A stretch of 42,821 nt of DNA from Flavobacteriales bacterium (lineage in GTDB: Bacteria > Bacteroidota > Bacteroidia > Flavobacteriales_C > GCA-002722245): NCBI GenBank assembly GCA_002717515.1, contig PBEC01000003.1, forward strand, positions 84,840 to 127,660, read 5' to 3'. Position 1 is the stretch's first letter; each line of letters starts with the position of its first letter. The notes under the pieces are model-generated. The model was given only the letters and a program-made list of their open reading frames with translations. It did no database searches and had not been told where the DNA came from. The position numbers were made by a program, and so were the translations under genes. This document shows positions 8,348-17,664 of this stretch, piece by piece.

Positions 8348-10804
8348 TCAAAAGGCTACTCTTTTTAAATCATTGATGTTGAAGTTGTTTGCAGAGTATA
8401 TTTTTGGTTTCATTTTTTTTCCTTTGATGTAACGCTTTAAACCTTTTGATTGGATAAGCCCAAAGTCACCGTTGTCAAAAATTACAATCATTGATTTTTG
8501 CTTATGCGATTCTATTTTTGGAATGGAGGTTGAAAATGAAACAATAGAATTTTTCCTTTTATCGCACAGGTAATAGTTTTTTAGATCAACTCCTTTACTC
8601 GGAGCTTTCACAAAAATTCTTTTAGCAATCAACTCAGCTTTTTCAATTTCTTTCGCCAGACGTTGACGAGTATCAATATTACATGTTCCAAGATTGGGAA
8701 ATTCAAATTCTCTTATGTAGTTTACCTCTCTGATAAGATTTAATGATGCTGATTTAGCCGTTGGGGACATATTTTCCCAAACTGCTAAATTTTCCTTATA
8801 CTTCTTCATTCTTTCAAAATAATCAGATTCGTGTTTTTGCTTTGCTTTTTCCCTGTCTTGGTTATACTCCTTTACTTTCGAAAAGTATTCTTTTTCATCC
8901 TCTTTGTACTTTTCGTACTTCGCATTAGCCATTTCATCAATTTTTGACCACTCTCTCACTCTAACACCAACCTGAATGTTAATTTTGTCAATTAATTTTT
9001 TTATTTCTTCCAACGACATAGGAGTCTTATCTTCTTTCAAAGGCAACGCATTAAATTGAATACTTGTTTGGGATCCGTCCAGTTTAATAATGCAATGATC
9101 ATTCTCTAATGAAACCTTTAGCATTAAGATGTTCTCAGATTTACAAAATCTACTTACCTTTTTAAATTCATTTTCATTGGCTAATTTCAAGTCCAATTGA
9201 TGAAGTGCTTTAACTTCATAAAGCTGTTTTAACCAGATGTTCTTTTTGTCGGCGGGTGTAAGTTTTTGCGCTAAGTATACAGCGTAATTCCTTTTTCCAT
9301 TTTCATTCCAAACCGTAAAATCAGAATATATTTTTTGAATCGATCTGTAATCTGTGTATTCGGGTTTAATGGGCAGTTCTTCATCATAAGTAAAGGGTGA
9401 TTCTCGTGGCATTCTATATGGAGGTTCCATTTCCGACAATTCATCGCCTTGTTTTGATGTTATTAGTACTGTTGAATCTGTTTTCAAAGGCAATTCATCC
9501 CAAACGCCTCTATTCGTGTCTAAATACCATCCTTTAAAGTTGGATGCATTTTGGGATGTATAACGCGCTTTTATGGATTTCCCTACTCTTAATTTCAACT
9601 CTTTTCCTTCAGTAGTATATGCCTTAATCTCGAACATTTTTAAAGATTCAAAATAATCCCAACCCGTTTCATCTTGAAAAGACATCGGTATTCCACTGAA
9701 AACAAAATCAAATGGGTCATTAAAGGAACGGTACTTGAATTTCACTATTCCTTCGTAAGCTGTTCCGTCAAGCAATTCAAAGCTCTCTGATGGAATATTT
9801 AAAGTAAGTCCTTCGTCTATTTCTAAAGACCTTGTATCTTCATTAGAAAGGAGATACTCTTTAAATTTATTTTGATATTCTGGAGCGATTTCAGGTATAA
9901 CCTCGTTGATAGGGTCAAACTTAACTGAGGCAGTCGTATTCCTGTAAATTCTATTAAGTTGTTTTGAAGAAATTTCGCTTCCTCTTATATCCAATAGTTT
10001 TAGGTTTTTAAACTCTTTTGGTTTTATAATATAAGAAGCTAGTTCATTTTCTGAAACATCCAATATTTGCAACTTTTTCAACTGTGATAATTGTCTTGGG
10101 ATTTCTTTTAATCCTGCTCCTATTAATCGAATGGTATGAAGCTTTACCCCTTGATTTAACAAATGCTCTAAGTTGACCTGCACTCCTTTCAAACTTAATT
10201 CCCTAAGCTTTTTTAATGGCTCCAAATTCAAATCAAAAGATTCGCTACCCTGATATCCAAATTTTCTTAGCTTGGGAAATGCGTAAACGATTTTGTTTAA
10301 TTTTTGATTTTCAGATTGAATATCAATTGATTGTATATTAGAATAGTTATTAATGACAGAGTCTTTAATGTTCGTATTCACGAATCGTAAATGCTTAATT
10401 GACTTCGTTTTTTGAATGGCTCTTGGAAGTTTATCAACACCTTCCAGCACTAATGTTATTTCTTTTTGTTTAATAGAATTATAAAACTCTGGGTCGTCAT
10501 ACAATGGTGTATTCGAAACATTTATAATATGGATTTTGGAACTAAAAAACTCTTCAGGAAGTTTTTGAATTGGGTTGTCTTTTAAATTGATACTTTGCAA
10601 TGCTTGTAATGAGTCAATTTTGTTCGAAATAAACCTAATGTTATTTCCACTAAGATTGAGGCTGACTATATCTTTTTTGGACCAAACGGAATCTGGAACT
10701 TGAGTTAATCCAAGATTAGATAAATCTAAATTTTGGGCTGTTACACTAATTGAGAAGAAATAAAAGGATAAACATAAAACAATGACTTTCGTGGTAGATT
10801 TCAT
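8348..10804 (-). CDS. Exported leucine-rich-repeat protein with a Bacteroidota-specific middle domain
   Basis: 818 residues with a signal peptide (1-23, ending in VTAQ). Residues about 25-290 contain degenerate leucine-rich repeats (LDLSNLGLTQVPDSVW, VSLNLSGNNI, LQILDVSENEL). Residues about 320-450 resemble a domain I recall in many exported Bacteroidota proteins, with the motif SGIPMSF followed by a FESLKMFEI stretch. Residues about 630-720 are strongly charged and probably coiled-coil, and the C-terminus is Lys-rich with no T9SS sorting domain. A periplasmic or surface scaffold is plausible; no enzyme motif was found. It stands alone between convergent and co-directional neighbours. Confidence 0.75.
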   Translation of the reverse strand: MKSTTKVIVLCLSFYFFSISVTAQNLDLSNLGLTQVPDSVWSKKDIVSLNLSGNNIRFISNKIDSLQALQSINLKDNPIQKLPEEFFSSKIHIINVSNTPLYDDPEFYNSIKQKEITLVLEGVDKLPRAIQKTKSIKHLRFVNTNIKDSVINNYSNIQSIDIQSENQKLNKIVYAFPKLRKFGYQGSESFDLNLEPLKKLRELSLKGVQVNLEHLLNQGVKLHTIRLIGAGLKEIPRQLSQLKKLQILDVSENELASYIIKPKEFKNLKLLDIRGSEISSKQLNRIYRNTTASVKFDPINEVIPEIAPEYQNKFKEYLLSNEDTRSLEIDEGLTLNIPSESFELLDGTAYEGIVKFKYRSFNDPFDFVFSGIPMSFQDETGWDYFESLKMFEIKAYTTEGKELKLRVGKSIKARYTSQNASNFKGWYLDTNRGVWDELPLKTDSTVLITSKQGDELSEMEPPYRMPRESPFTYDEELPIKPEYTDYRSIQKIYSDFTVWNENGKRNYAVYLAQKLTPADKKNIWLKQLYEVKALHQLDLKLANENEFKKVSRFCKSENILMLKVSLENDHCIIKLDGSQTSIQFNALPLKEDKTPMSLEEIKKLIDKINIQVGVRVREWSKIDEMANAKYEKYKEDEKEYFSKVKEYNQDREKAKQKHESDYFERMKKYKENLAVWENMSPTAKSASLNLIREVNYIREFEFPNLGTCNIDTRQRLAKEIEKAELIAKRIFVKAPSKGVDLKNYYLCDKRKNSIVSFSTSIPKIESHKQKSMIVIFDNGDFGLIQSKGLKRYIKGKKMKPKIYSANNFNINDLKRVAF

Positions 10805-10924
10805 TTTTAAATATCGATTGGGGTTTATAGATTAACGTATTGGTTTAAGAAAGTCACATTTTAAAAATCCATATAGGACATATTTAAAATCAGAGTTTAA
10901 ACTATGGTAACATTTTTTGAGCTA

Positions 10925-11863
10925 TTAATCCGTTGTTTTTTCATATTCTGCTCTGGCAGAAACAATGCCGTATCCTCCTTCGATATTATTCGGTAAGAAA
11001 ACCATTTCCGCAAAGGGATTATATACAGCCTGGTCATAATCATCCAACTTTGACATAAATTCAAAATAATCGTTGTTTTGAACTTCGAGTTTAATGATTA
11101 ATCCATCCGTTATATCAGTTTCTCCATACCAGGAGCTCTCAGGATTAAGTTCTATAGTTAGAACGGTATTTAAATTAAAACTTGAACCTGAGAAATATAG
11201 TTTTTGACTTGGATATACCCCACCGTCACTAATGTTATATTCCTGACCAGCAATTATGGGGTCGTTCGAAATCATATACATCGGTGCATCTTCATTTTGA
11301 TCAGTAATAGACAAAAAATAATGTAAATTTTCATCCAGAGGACCTGAAACTTTAAATTTCAACTTACCTTTTCTGTAGTACTGATAATTGCCTTCTCCCC
11401 AATAATCGGGAAATGAATCTATTAATAATTCGGACATATCAATCTCCGATATTTCAATTGAATTCCCAGGACATACAGTTTCTCCGTAGGCTGTTTCATA
11501 GTTTCCCTGATTAACCTGGACCTTGTAGGTTTTACCTGATTTAACAATGTAATCCCCAACAAAAACTCCAATTTCGTAATCCCACCATTCTTCCGTATTA
11601 TCATCTACATAAATTAAGGTATCTACAGAGACATTGTTTTCAAACAATACAACCTCTGCATCTGGCAAGGCTGAAAAATTATTGCTGTTACCCATACTGT
11701 GCATACTGTGTGAAACTTTGGCTTCAGCTACCTTCCCGGCCATTAAATGACAGTCTATTGTCAGTTTCGGTTCATGAGCTGGTAAATCAATTTCAATTGT
11801 TCTTTCGCAAGAAATTAATAAAACAGCTGCTAATGATGAAATAATGTATTTTAATCTTTTCAT
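10925..11863 (-). CDS. DUF4249-family lipoprotein, partner of the TonB receptor
   Basis: 312 residues. The signal sequence ends in a lipobox (LLIS-Cys19), so the protein is membrane-anchored. The mature N-terminus, CERTIEIDLPAHEPKLTIDC, is characteristic of DUF4249, and the beta-rich body fits (DAEVVLFENN, KSGKTYKVQV). DUF4249 genes usually follow a TonB-dependent receptor gene, and here the gene begins 3 bases after the receptor stop. I infer an accessory surface lipoprotein acting with that receptor, analogous to SusD, with an unknown ligand. Confidence 0.85.
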   Translation of the reverse strand: MKRLKYIISSLAAVLLISCERTIEIDLPAHEPKLTIDCHLMAGKVAEAKVSHSMHSMGNSNNFSALPDAEVVLFENNVSVDTLIYVDDNTEEWWDYEIGVFVGDYIVKSGKTYKVQVNQGNYETAYGETVCPGNSIEISEIDMSELLIDSFPDYWGEGNYQYYRKGKLKFKVSGPLDENLHYFLSITDQNEDAPMYMISNDPIIAGQEYNISDGGVYPSQKLYFSGSSFNLNTVLTIELNPESSWYGETDITDGLIIKLEVQNNDYFEFMSKLDDYDQAVYNPFAEMVFLPNNIEGGYGIVSARAEYEKTTD

Positions 11864-11866
11864 ATC

Positions 11867-14212
11867 TTAAAATTTAAAGCCGTAGGAAACAGAAGGTATA
11901 ATTGGAAACAAACTGACTTGCCTCGCTGAACCATTATAATTGTCAATGTAAACAAAATAAGGATTCCATCGGTTGTATGCATTGTATACGCCTATATTCC
12001 AGGTTCTTACTCCCCATCTTTTTTCTTTTTTAAATGACATTCCAATATCCAGACGATGGTAATTAGGTGTACGGTAACTGTTTTTGTGTTCTGACTGTCC
12101 AACAGGATAAGTTCCACCCCATGAAGATGAAGTAACAAGGTATTGATACTCAGGGAGCGAAATGGCTTGACCACTTCCAAAAACCCAGTTTGCAGAGACG
12201 CTGACATTTTCACTTAGGTCGTAGGTCATAACAATCGATATGTCGTGACGTCTGTCGTATTTAAACGGATACATTTTCCCCTGGTTGATGTTGTTGAACC
12301 TTCTGTTTGACCACGATAAAGTATAACCGAACCACCCGGAAAGTTTACCAACCTTTTTTTGAACAAACACCTCACTTCCATAAGTTTGCCCCCATCCCGA
12401 TTCAACTTTGTCCTCCCACGCTTCATTAAGGCCCAGAAAGCTGGCTCCTTCTTTGTAACTGATCACATTATTCATTTCTTTATAATATGCCTCTACCGAT
12501 ACCTCTAAATCATTCCCCTTAATTTTGATGGGCTTAGCAACTCCAAGGGCAACTTGCCAACTGTCTTCAGGTTTTGCTCTGTCAGTTGCAGGCACCCATA
12601 AATCAGTAGGAAGCCCTGCTCGTTCGTTGGTAAGTAAATGAATAAATTGTCTCATTTGTGAGTATGAACCCTTCAAAGCCCAGTCGTTTTTCAAAAGATA
12701 TCTGGAACTTATTCTCGGTTGAATACTGGGAAAAAACTTATCTCTTACATAAAGTCCGCTTAAATGAGCTCCTAAGTTCAATTTAAGGTTATTATTTACC
12801 TTAATATCGTCCTCGATGTAAGCGGATATTTCAGTTGCATTTATGGGGGCCGGACCAATGGTCGTATCGAGAGATTCAAAACTGTCTTCGAAGACTAATC
12901 CTAAAATTCCGGTTGCAAAGGCATGTTGAGTAACTCCTGCACCAAACTTAACAAGGTGATTGGGTTTTGGAATCCAATCAAAATCCACCTTGCCTGCATA
13001 GTCGTTAATTCCCGAATAATAATCAATTTGAAAAGTTTCCTTTACAGGGTTTCCTGTTAAGTAATCGTTGTAATTAATTTCCTCCCTACTTCCCACATTA
13101 AATTTGTATTGTGAATATATAAGGCTGGTATTCATAAATAACTTTTCATTTATAATATGATTCCACCTTAGCGTCGAAGTTAAATTTCCCCACCAAATTG
13201 AAGCCCGAGTAATATATTCCTCATCGCCGAAAGAACTCTTGAATTTTGCTCCAAATTTATCTCTACCGTTATAAACACTAAAGTAAATACGATCCTTATC
13301 TGAAATTTTATAGTTCAGCTTAGTATTTAAATCATAGAAATAAAAAACCGAGGTTGCATTCCCCCCCATTGTTGCAGCGATAAAAGGAGCTGCTAAAATA
13401 TCATAGTAAGTACGTCGGGCAGAAAAGATAAAGGACATTTTATCTTTAATAATTGGACCTTGAACAGCAATCTTACTCGAAATCAAACCTATACTTCCTT
13501 CCGCGCTCCATTTTTTCATATTTCCTTCTTTCATGGAAATGTCCAGAACACTCGATAATCTCCCTCCGTATCTTGCAGGGAAACCTCCTTTTATAAGATT
13601 AACATTATTTATGGCATCCGGATTAAACGTACTAAAAAAACCAAACAAATGAGAGGCATTGTAAATGGGTGCACCGTCTAATAATATTAAGTTCTGGTCG
13701 GGTCCCCCTCCTCGAACATAAAACCCTGCACTTCCTTCTCCTCCACTTTGAACTCCTGGTAAAAGCTGGAGTGTTTTAATTAAATCAGGTTCACCAAGAA
13801 TAGCCGGCATTCGTTTTATTTGTTTGACCGGTACATTAATTTCACTCATTTGAGAATTTTCGGATATTGACTTTTGTTTTCCGACATTAATTACAACCTC
13901 ATTAATTTCAACACCTTCTTCAAGTGCTATATTCAATGAGAGATTTTTATTAAAAAGAGTATCAATTGTTACTGTTTTAAAACCCAGGTAAGAGAAAACA
14001 ACAGATACCTGACCTGAATCCATAGTTAAACTGTAAAAACCAAAAGCATTTGTAGTAGTTCCGTCGTATGTTTCAGGATTGTAAATGGTTGCGCCAATTA
14101 AAACTTCACCCGATGATTTATCTGTTAAATACCCGCTCATAGTGAATTTCTGTCCAATCAATTGAAGTGCGAAAGAGCAACAAAGAATGATTAAAAGGGA
14201 GCCTTTTTTCAT
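11867..14212 (-). CDS. TonB-dependent receptor (CarboxypepD-reg-like/plug/barrel)
   Basis: 781 residues. Signal peptide 1-20; CarboxypepD-reg-like domain about 25-108 (SGYLTDKSSGEVLIGATIYN); plug about 120-225 with GFYVRGGGPDQNLILLDGAP and GGFPARYGGRLSSVLDI, strong TonB receptor signatures; barrel to the C-terminus ending in Phe. First gene of a two-gene operon with the DUF4249 lipoprotein. In the 230-base divergent region upstream (14213-14442) I saw no certain promoter. Substrate unknown; such pairs are often involved in metal, chelate or oligomer uptake. Confidence 0.92.
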   Translation of the reverse strand: MKKGSLLIILCCSFALQLIGQKFTMSGYLTDKSSGEVLIGATIYNPETYDGTTTNAFGFYSLTMDSGQVSVVFSYLGFKTVTIDTLFNKNLSLNIALEEGVEINEVVINVGKQKSISENSQMSEINVPVKQIKRMPAILGEPDLIKTLQLLPGVQSGGEGSAGFYVRGGGPDQNLILLDGAPIYNASHLFGFFSTFNPDAINNVNLIKGGFPARYGGRLSSVLDISMKEGNMKKWSAEGSIGLISSKIAVQGPIIKDKMSFIFSARRTYYDILAAPFIAATMGGNATSVFYFYDLNTKLNYKISDKDRIYFSVYNGRDKFGAKFKSSFGDEEYITRASIWWGNLTSTLRWNHIINEKLFMNTSLIYSQYKFNVGSREEINYNDYLTGNPVKETFQIDYYSGINDYAGKVDFDWIPKPNHLVKFGAGVTQHAFATGILGLVFEDSFESLDTTIGPAPINATEISAYIEDDIKVNNNLKLNLGAHLSGLYVRDKFFPSIQPRISSRYLLKNDWALKGSYSQMRQFIHLLTNERAGLPTDLWVPATDRAKPEDSWQVALGVAKPIKIKGNDLEVSVEAYYKEMNNVISYKEGASFLGLNEAWEDKVESGWGQTYGSEVFVQKKVGKLSGWFGYTLSWSNRRFNNINQGKMYPFKYDRRHDISIVMTYDLSENVSVSANWVFGSGQAISLPEYQYLVTSSSWGGTYPVGQSEHKNSYRTPNYHRLDIGMSFKKEKRWGVRTWNIGVYNAYNRWNPYFVYIDNYNGSARQVSLFPIIPSVSYGFKF

Positions 14213-14442
14213 ATTTTATTTTTTGGTTGACGGTTGTAGCTTAAACCACTTTGGTGAAAACGAACTCACAAAGAAACGGTTGCTTTTAAATATTATTATT
14301 TAACTGTTTTTTTAAATATTTCAATCGGAAATAAATTTCAAACCATTCGTCAAAAATAGCTCCAATAAGTGAATAAGTTTGTAATTGATACTTAAAAAAA
14401 ATAATTTTATAAGAAGCCTGAAAATTAAAATCCTTAACAGTT

Positions 14443-15705
14443 GTGAAAATTAAAATTATATCATTTTTAACTCTTCTTACTTCTTTTTCCTTTTCGGTTC
14501 ATTCAAATACCTTTAAAAAGGTAGCATATGTACCCTCATACAGAATGACACATCTGGAAGACATTAATTACGATTTATTTACCCATGTAATGGCTGCTTT
14601 TGCCAACCCTGATGAAGAAGGGAATCTCTTTTACAACAATTACGATATGCATCAATTTGTTGCAACAGTACATAGCCATAATACAGAAGCAGTTATTTCC
14701 ATAGGTGGTGGTGGTGATTATTCTTGGGGAGAGAACGTTTTGATATACGAAAGCCTATTTGCCACACAAGAATCACGTACCGATTTTGTACACAAAATAA
14801 TGACATACATGCGTACGTATAATTTTGATGGCCTGGACAACGACCTTGAGGGAAACGCTTTGGCACTGTCCAACTTTAACGCTTTTGCGCAAGAGTTGGG
14901 CGACAGCCTGTATGCAGGTGGCTACGAATATTCGGCTGCCATAGGAGTTGGAGGTTCATGGGGTGTAAACTACTGGGATGATGAAAGTCTTGAAAAACTT
15001 GATTTCATAATGACCATGAGTTACGGAGGCGTTGGTGATTGGAATTACGCCACTAAAGTGGATGATCACACGTTCGATAAAATGAAAACCGATATGGAAT
15101 ACTTTACCGAAACCAAAAACATCAGTCCCGAAAAAATTATCGGAGGAATCCCTTTTTATGCCGTTGAATTTCCGGCCGCAGCGCAGGAAAACTATGGTCC
15201 CTATCATCAAACTGTTTGTTCGATTTATAGTGATTCATATTATGATGATCAAAACCCTTTTTATTCCGACACCCTTATCAGCGAGGAAGGAAATCCAGTG
15301 TACCTGAACAGCATTGAAACCATTCAAAAAAAAATTGACTATTGCGATGAATCTGGTGGAGGAATAATGATTTGGGAAATTGGGCAGGATTGTTTTGATG
15401 GAGGTATTAGTATGCAGGATTCTATGTATGCCTATATTAGTGAAAATAATGTTGGCTTACACACTGTTGAAGGAATTGAGTTTACTGTTTTTCCAAACCC
15501 TTCTGATAATATTATATATATAGAAACATCCGTAGATTTTAACGGTGAATACTCGCTTATGAATCACCTCGGGCAAATCGTTTTGAGCGGAACACTAAGA
15601 ACGTCCGATTATGTAGATGTGAGTACTTTAAAATCAGGTATATATTATTTAGAACTCAACGACCAAAAACACAACTTTAAAAAAGCTGAAATAATAAAGA
15701 AATAA
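14443..15705 (+). CDS. Secreted GH18-like (chitinase fold) protein with T9SS sorting domain
   Basis: 420 residues starting at GTG 14443, chosen because the signal peptide (about 1-21) begins there and no ATG is nearby. Residues about 25-335 show GH18 features: VAYVPSY on strand 1, AVISIGGGG, and the active-site motif DGLDNDLE with Asp129, Asp132, Asp134 and catalytic Glu136, followed by MTMSYG. The final 80 residues (about 341-420, FTVFPNPSDNIIYIE to the Lys-rich end) are a type A T9SS sorting domain, predicting export to the surface or medium. Chitin or a similar GlcNAc polymer is the family substrate; specificity is unproven. Its stop is 2 bases from the end of the convergent secretion operon. 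Confidence 0.85.
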   Translation: MKIKIISFLTLLTSFSFSVHSNTFKKVAYVPSYRMTHLEDINYDLFTHVMAAFANPDEEGNLFYNNYDMHQFVATVHSHNTEAVISIGGGGDYSWGENVLIYESLFATQESRTDFVHKIMTYMRTYNFDGLDNDLEGNALALSNFNAFAQELGDSLYAGGYEYSAAIGVGGSWGVNYWDDESLEKLDFIMTMSYGGVGDWNYATKVDDHTFDKMKTDMEYFTETKNISPEKIIGGIPFYAVEFPAAAQENYGPYHQTVCSIYSDSYYDDQNPFYSDTLISEEGNPVYLNSIETIQKKIDYCDESGGGIMIWEIGQDCFDGGISMQDSMYAYISENNVGLHTVEGIEFTVFPNPSDNIIYIETSVDFNGEYSLMNHLGQIVLSGTLRTSDYVDVSTLKSGIYYLELNDQKHNFKKAEIIKK

Positions 15706-15707
15706 CC

Positions 15708-16199
15708 CTATCTGTTCTTAAAAAAAACTTTTGTTTTCTCCTTGTAAGCAATACGAATGGAATCGGGGTATATATTAACTATTTTATACTCATCGATCTG
15801 TTGCCCCTCTGAAGCGATAATTCTCTTTTTTTTAAAAGTCAACAAACCTTTTGAACCATTTAAAGTACCTCCATGTTCCACTTCAGGCCAGGTAAAAACT
15901 TTAGAAGGGGTTTTTACAACCGGTTTTGTTTTTTTTTGCAATGTGTTCCTTTTTAATGCAGCAACATCATTATAGCTACTGTATCTTTTCGAAACAATTT
16001 TACGAGCTAAAAAAGGATCTTTATAACTAAGGTTCAATACTTTAAAAACTATACTGTCCTGACCTGCCTCGAGGGGTTCGAAACTGGAATTTTGCTGGTT
16101 GGTTTGAGGCGAGTTATTTGAAAATAAGGTATAAAAGAAAAAACCCCATATTACAGCAACAAGACCAATAAGCAGATATGTAAATTTTTTATTTTTCAT
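15708..16199 (-). CDS. GspC/PilP-like inner-membrane protein
   Basis: 163 residues: a short cytoplasmic N-terminus, one membrane helix (about 7-25), a linker, and a periplasmic C-terminal domain. YKDPFL (59-64) resembles the DPF motif of PilP proteins. Residues about 102-160 (GLLTFKKKRIIASEGQQIDEYKIVNIYPDSIRI) have the strand pattern of the GspC homology region. In T2SS and type IV pili this domain contacts the secretin. It is the last gene of the operon, and its ATG overlaps the stop of the preceding gene by one base (TAATG). The assignment is structural inference, supported by position. Confidence 0.6.
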   Translation of the reverse strand: MKNKKFTYLLIGLVAVIWGFFFYTLFSNNSPQTNQQNSSFEPLEAGQDSIVFKVLNLSYKDPFLARKIVSKRYSSYNDVAALKRNTLQKKTKPVVKTPSKVFTWPEVEHGGTLNGSKGLLTFKKKRIIASEGQQIDEYKIVNIYPDSIRIAYKEKTKVFFKNR

Positions 16200-17140
16200 T
16201 ATTCAAGATGAAAACTTTTACTCGGCATTTTTGTATTTGAATTTCCAGCAGCATCTCCTCGTTTTAATTTCCAAAATAATTTTCCGGATGTTGCTCTAAT
16301 TGTATCCAGAGTAAAAGATGTAGTACTTTCGAATGTAGTATCAAGAACAAGGGAATTCATTGCTGAATCAGAAGCAATACATAAAGTATCCATAATGGGA
16401 CTTCCTGTATTCGACGAATCTTCGGTCCATGTAAAGGTTTTAGGGAATGATTTTAAAGTATCATCACTAAGAGGGAACTTTAAGGTTACATCAGAAGGCA
16501 TTGTTGTATCAATTCTTATTTCTATTGAAGAAGTTATGGAGGCACTAATACTATTTAAGGCCTTTATTTCAATGGTATAAAGTCCTTCATCGGTAAAAGT
16601 ATAAGAATACTCTGTCTCTTCTATTTTCTCATCTTTTATGGTTTCGTTATCTTCATCAATAATTGTTATTAAGTAATCTTGAGCTGAAATTAAGGAATTC
16701 CATTTGAACGTTTGAGACATTTTATTGGTATTTAAACCATTTGATGGAGAGTTAATTGTAATCTCCTGGTTCTCTAAACTCGCAGAACCCTTAATATTCA
16801 ATTTTCGTGTTGACCACAATGAATTGAAATCATTGTTTTCTCCTCTTAATCGCCATTCGTAAAAATTGGGAATTAGTGTAATTGAAAATGATGTGTTTGA
16901 AACCGCGGAATCAAGGACAAAATCATAAATACTATCAAAACTTTTAGAAACTATTTGAAGCCTGTATTGAGTTGCTCCTTCCAACTCCTCCCAAACAAAC
17001 GTTTTGTTTTGTATGGAATCCGATTGGTCATCAAAAGGCGATAATAACACAACCGATTCGTCACTTATATCGATGCTTATCCACTTTGCACAACTTACTG
17101 CAAATACTATGGTTAACAGGGTAAATCCAATTTTTTTCAT
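16199..17140 (-). CDS. Lipoprotein with Ig/FN3-like repeats in the secretion operon
   Basis: 313 residues with a lipobox (FAVS-Cys17). Three similar beta-sandwich modules of about 95 residues follow, each with a P-x-(D/N)-type opening and a W-containing core (FVWEELEGATQYRLQI, FKWNSLISAQDYLITI, FTWTEDSSN). The motif resembles FN3-like domains of Bacteroidota surface proteins. The gene overlaps the GspM-like gene by 4 bases (ATGA) and the GspC-like gene by one base, so it is an integral operon member. It could be a pilotin-like or outer-membrane accessory of the secretin, or a surface substrate-binding part; neither is proven. Confidence 0.65.
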   Translation of the reverse strand: MKKIGFTLLTIVFAVSCAKWISIDISDESVVLLSPFDDQSDSIQNKTFVWEELEGATQYRLQIVSKSFDSIYDFVLDSAVSNTSFSITLIPNFYEWRLRGENNDFNSLWSTRKLNIKGSASLENQEITINSPSNGLNTNKMSQTFKWNSLISAQDYLITIIDEDNETIKDEKIEETEYSYTFTDEGLYTIEIKALNSISASITSSIEIRIDTTMPSDVTLKFPLSDDTLKSFPKTFTWTEDSSNTGSPIMDTLCIASDSAMNSLVLDTTFESTTSFTLDTIRATSGKLFWKLKRGDAAGNSNTKMPSKSFHLE

Positions 17141-17664
17141 AGTGCTAAATAATTTTGAACATAAAATGTGGCGTACAGGAACCTTCTTTTTAGTTTATAA
17201 TCTTTTCTTAATTCATAATTCACAGAACAAACACGTCCAATGTTTTCTTTTTGAATGTGGTTTAACAACTCAGTAAGTGCTTTAAAGTTTGCTTTACATT
17301 CAATTTGAAGCGTTTGAATTTCATAGTTGTTTTTTGATGCTTTATGAGGAAGTTTAATCTCGCTGATTTTAATTTTTTTCGTTTCCGCAAAAGGAACAAC
17401 TGAGTTGAGTAATTCTTTTTGAAACTCTTCAAAAGAGGGAGATGTTTTTCCCACTTTTGTTTTTAGGAGAGCAAGACTTTTTAGTGCTTTTGATATATCA
17501 GAATTTGCTGTTTTAGCTTTATTTATTTTAGTTTCCTGGACATCGATTTTTCCCAAAAGCGCAAAGGTAGGAGAAATCGCAATTTTATATCCTATGAATA
17601 ATAAAAGTAAAGCCCCAGCGATAAGGAGTCCTGTTTTTTGTTTGTATGTAAAACGACTAAACAT
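17137..17664 (-). CDS. GspM/PilO-like inner-membrane protein
   Basis: 175 residues with an N-terminal membrane helix (about 11-29), a coiled-coil segment (about 35-75) and a C-terminal alpha/beta domain of ferredoxin-like pattern (IQTLQIECKANFKALTELLN), as in PilO and GspM. It directly follows the GspL-like gene (TAATG overlap at 17664), the standard L-M or N-O order. These proteins form the inner-membrane platform with GspL and GspC. Confidence 0.7.
   Translation of the reverse strand: MFSRFTYKQKTGLLIAGALLLLFIGYKIAISPTFALLGKIDVQETKINKAKTANSDISKALKSLALLKTKVGKTSPSFEEFQKELLNSVVPFAETKKIKISEIKLPHKASKNNYEIQTLQIECKANFKALTELLNHIQKENIGRVCSVNYELRKDYKLKRRFLYATFYVQNYLAL

Noticed and set aside
16733-16750. 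TTAAACCATTTGATG, resembling the ECF promoter boxes
   Set aside because: Inside a coding region, wrong spacing and no GCATCA at the right distance.
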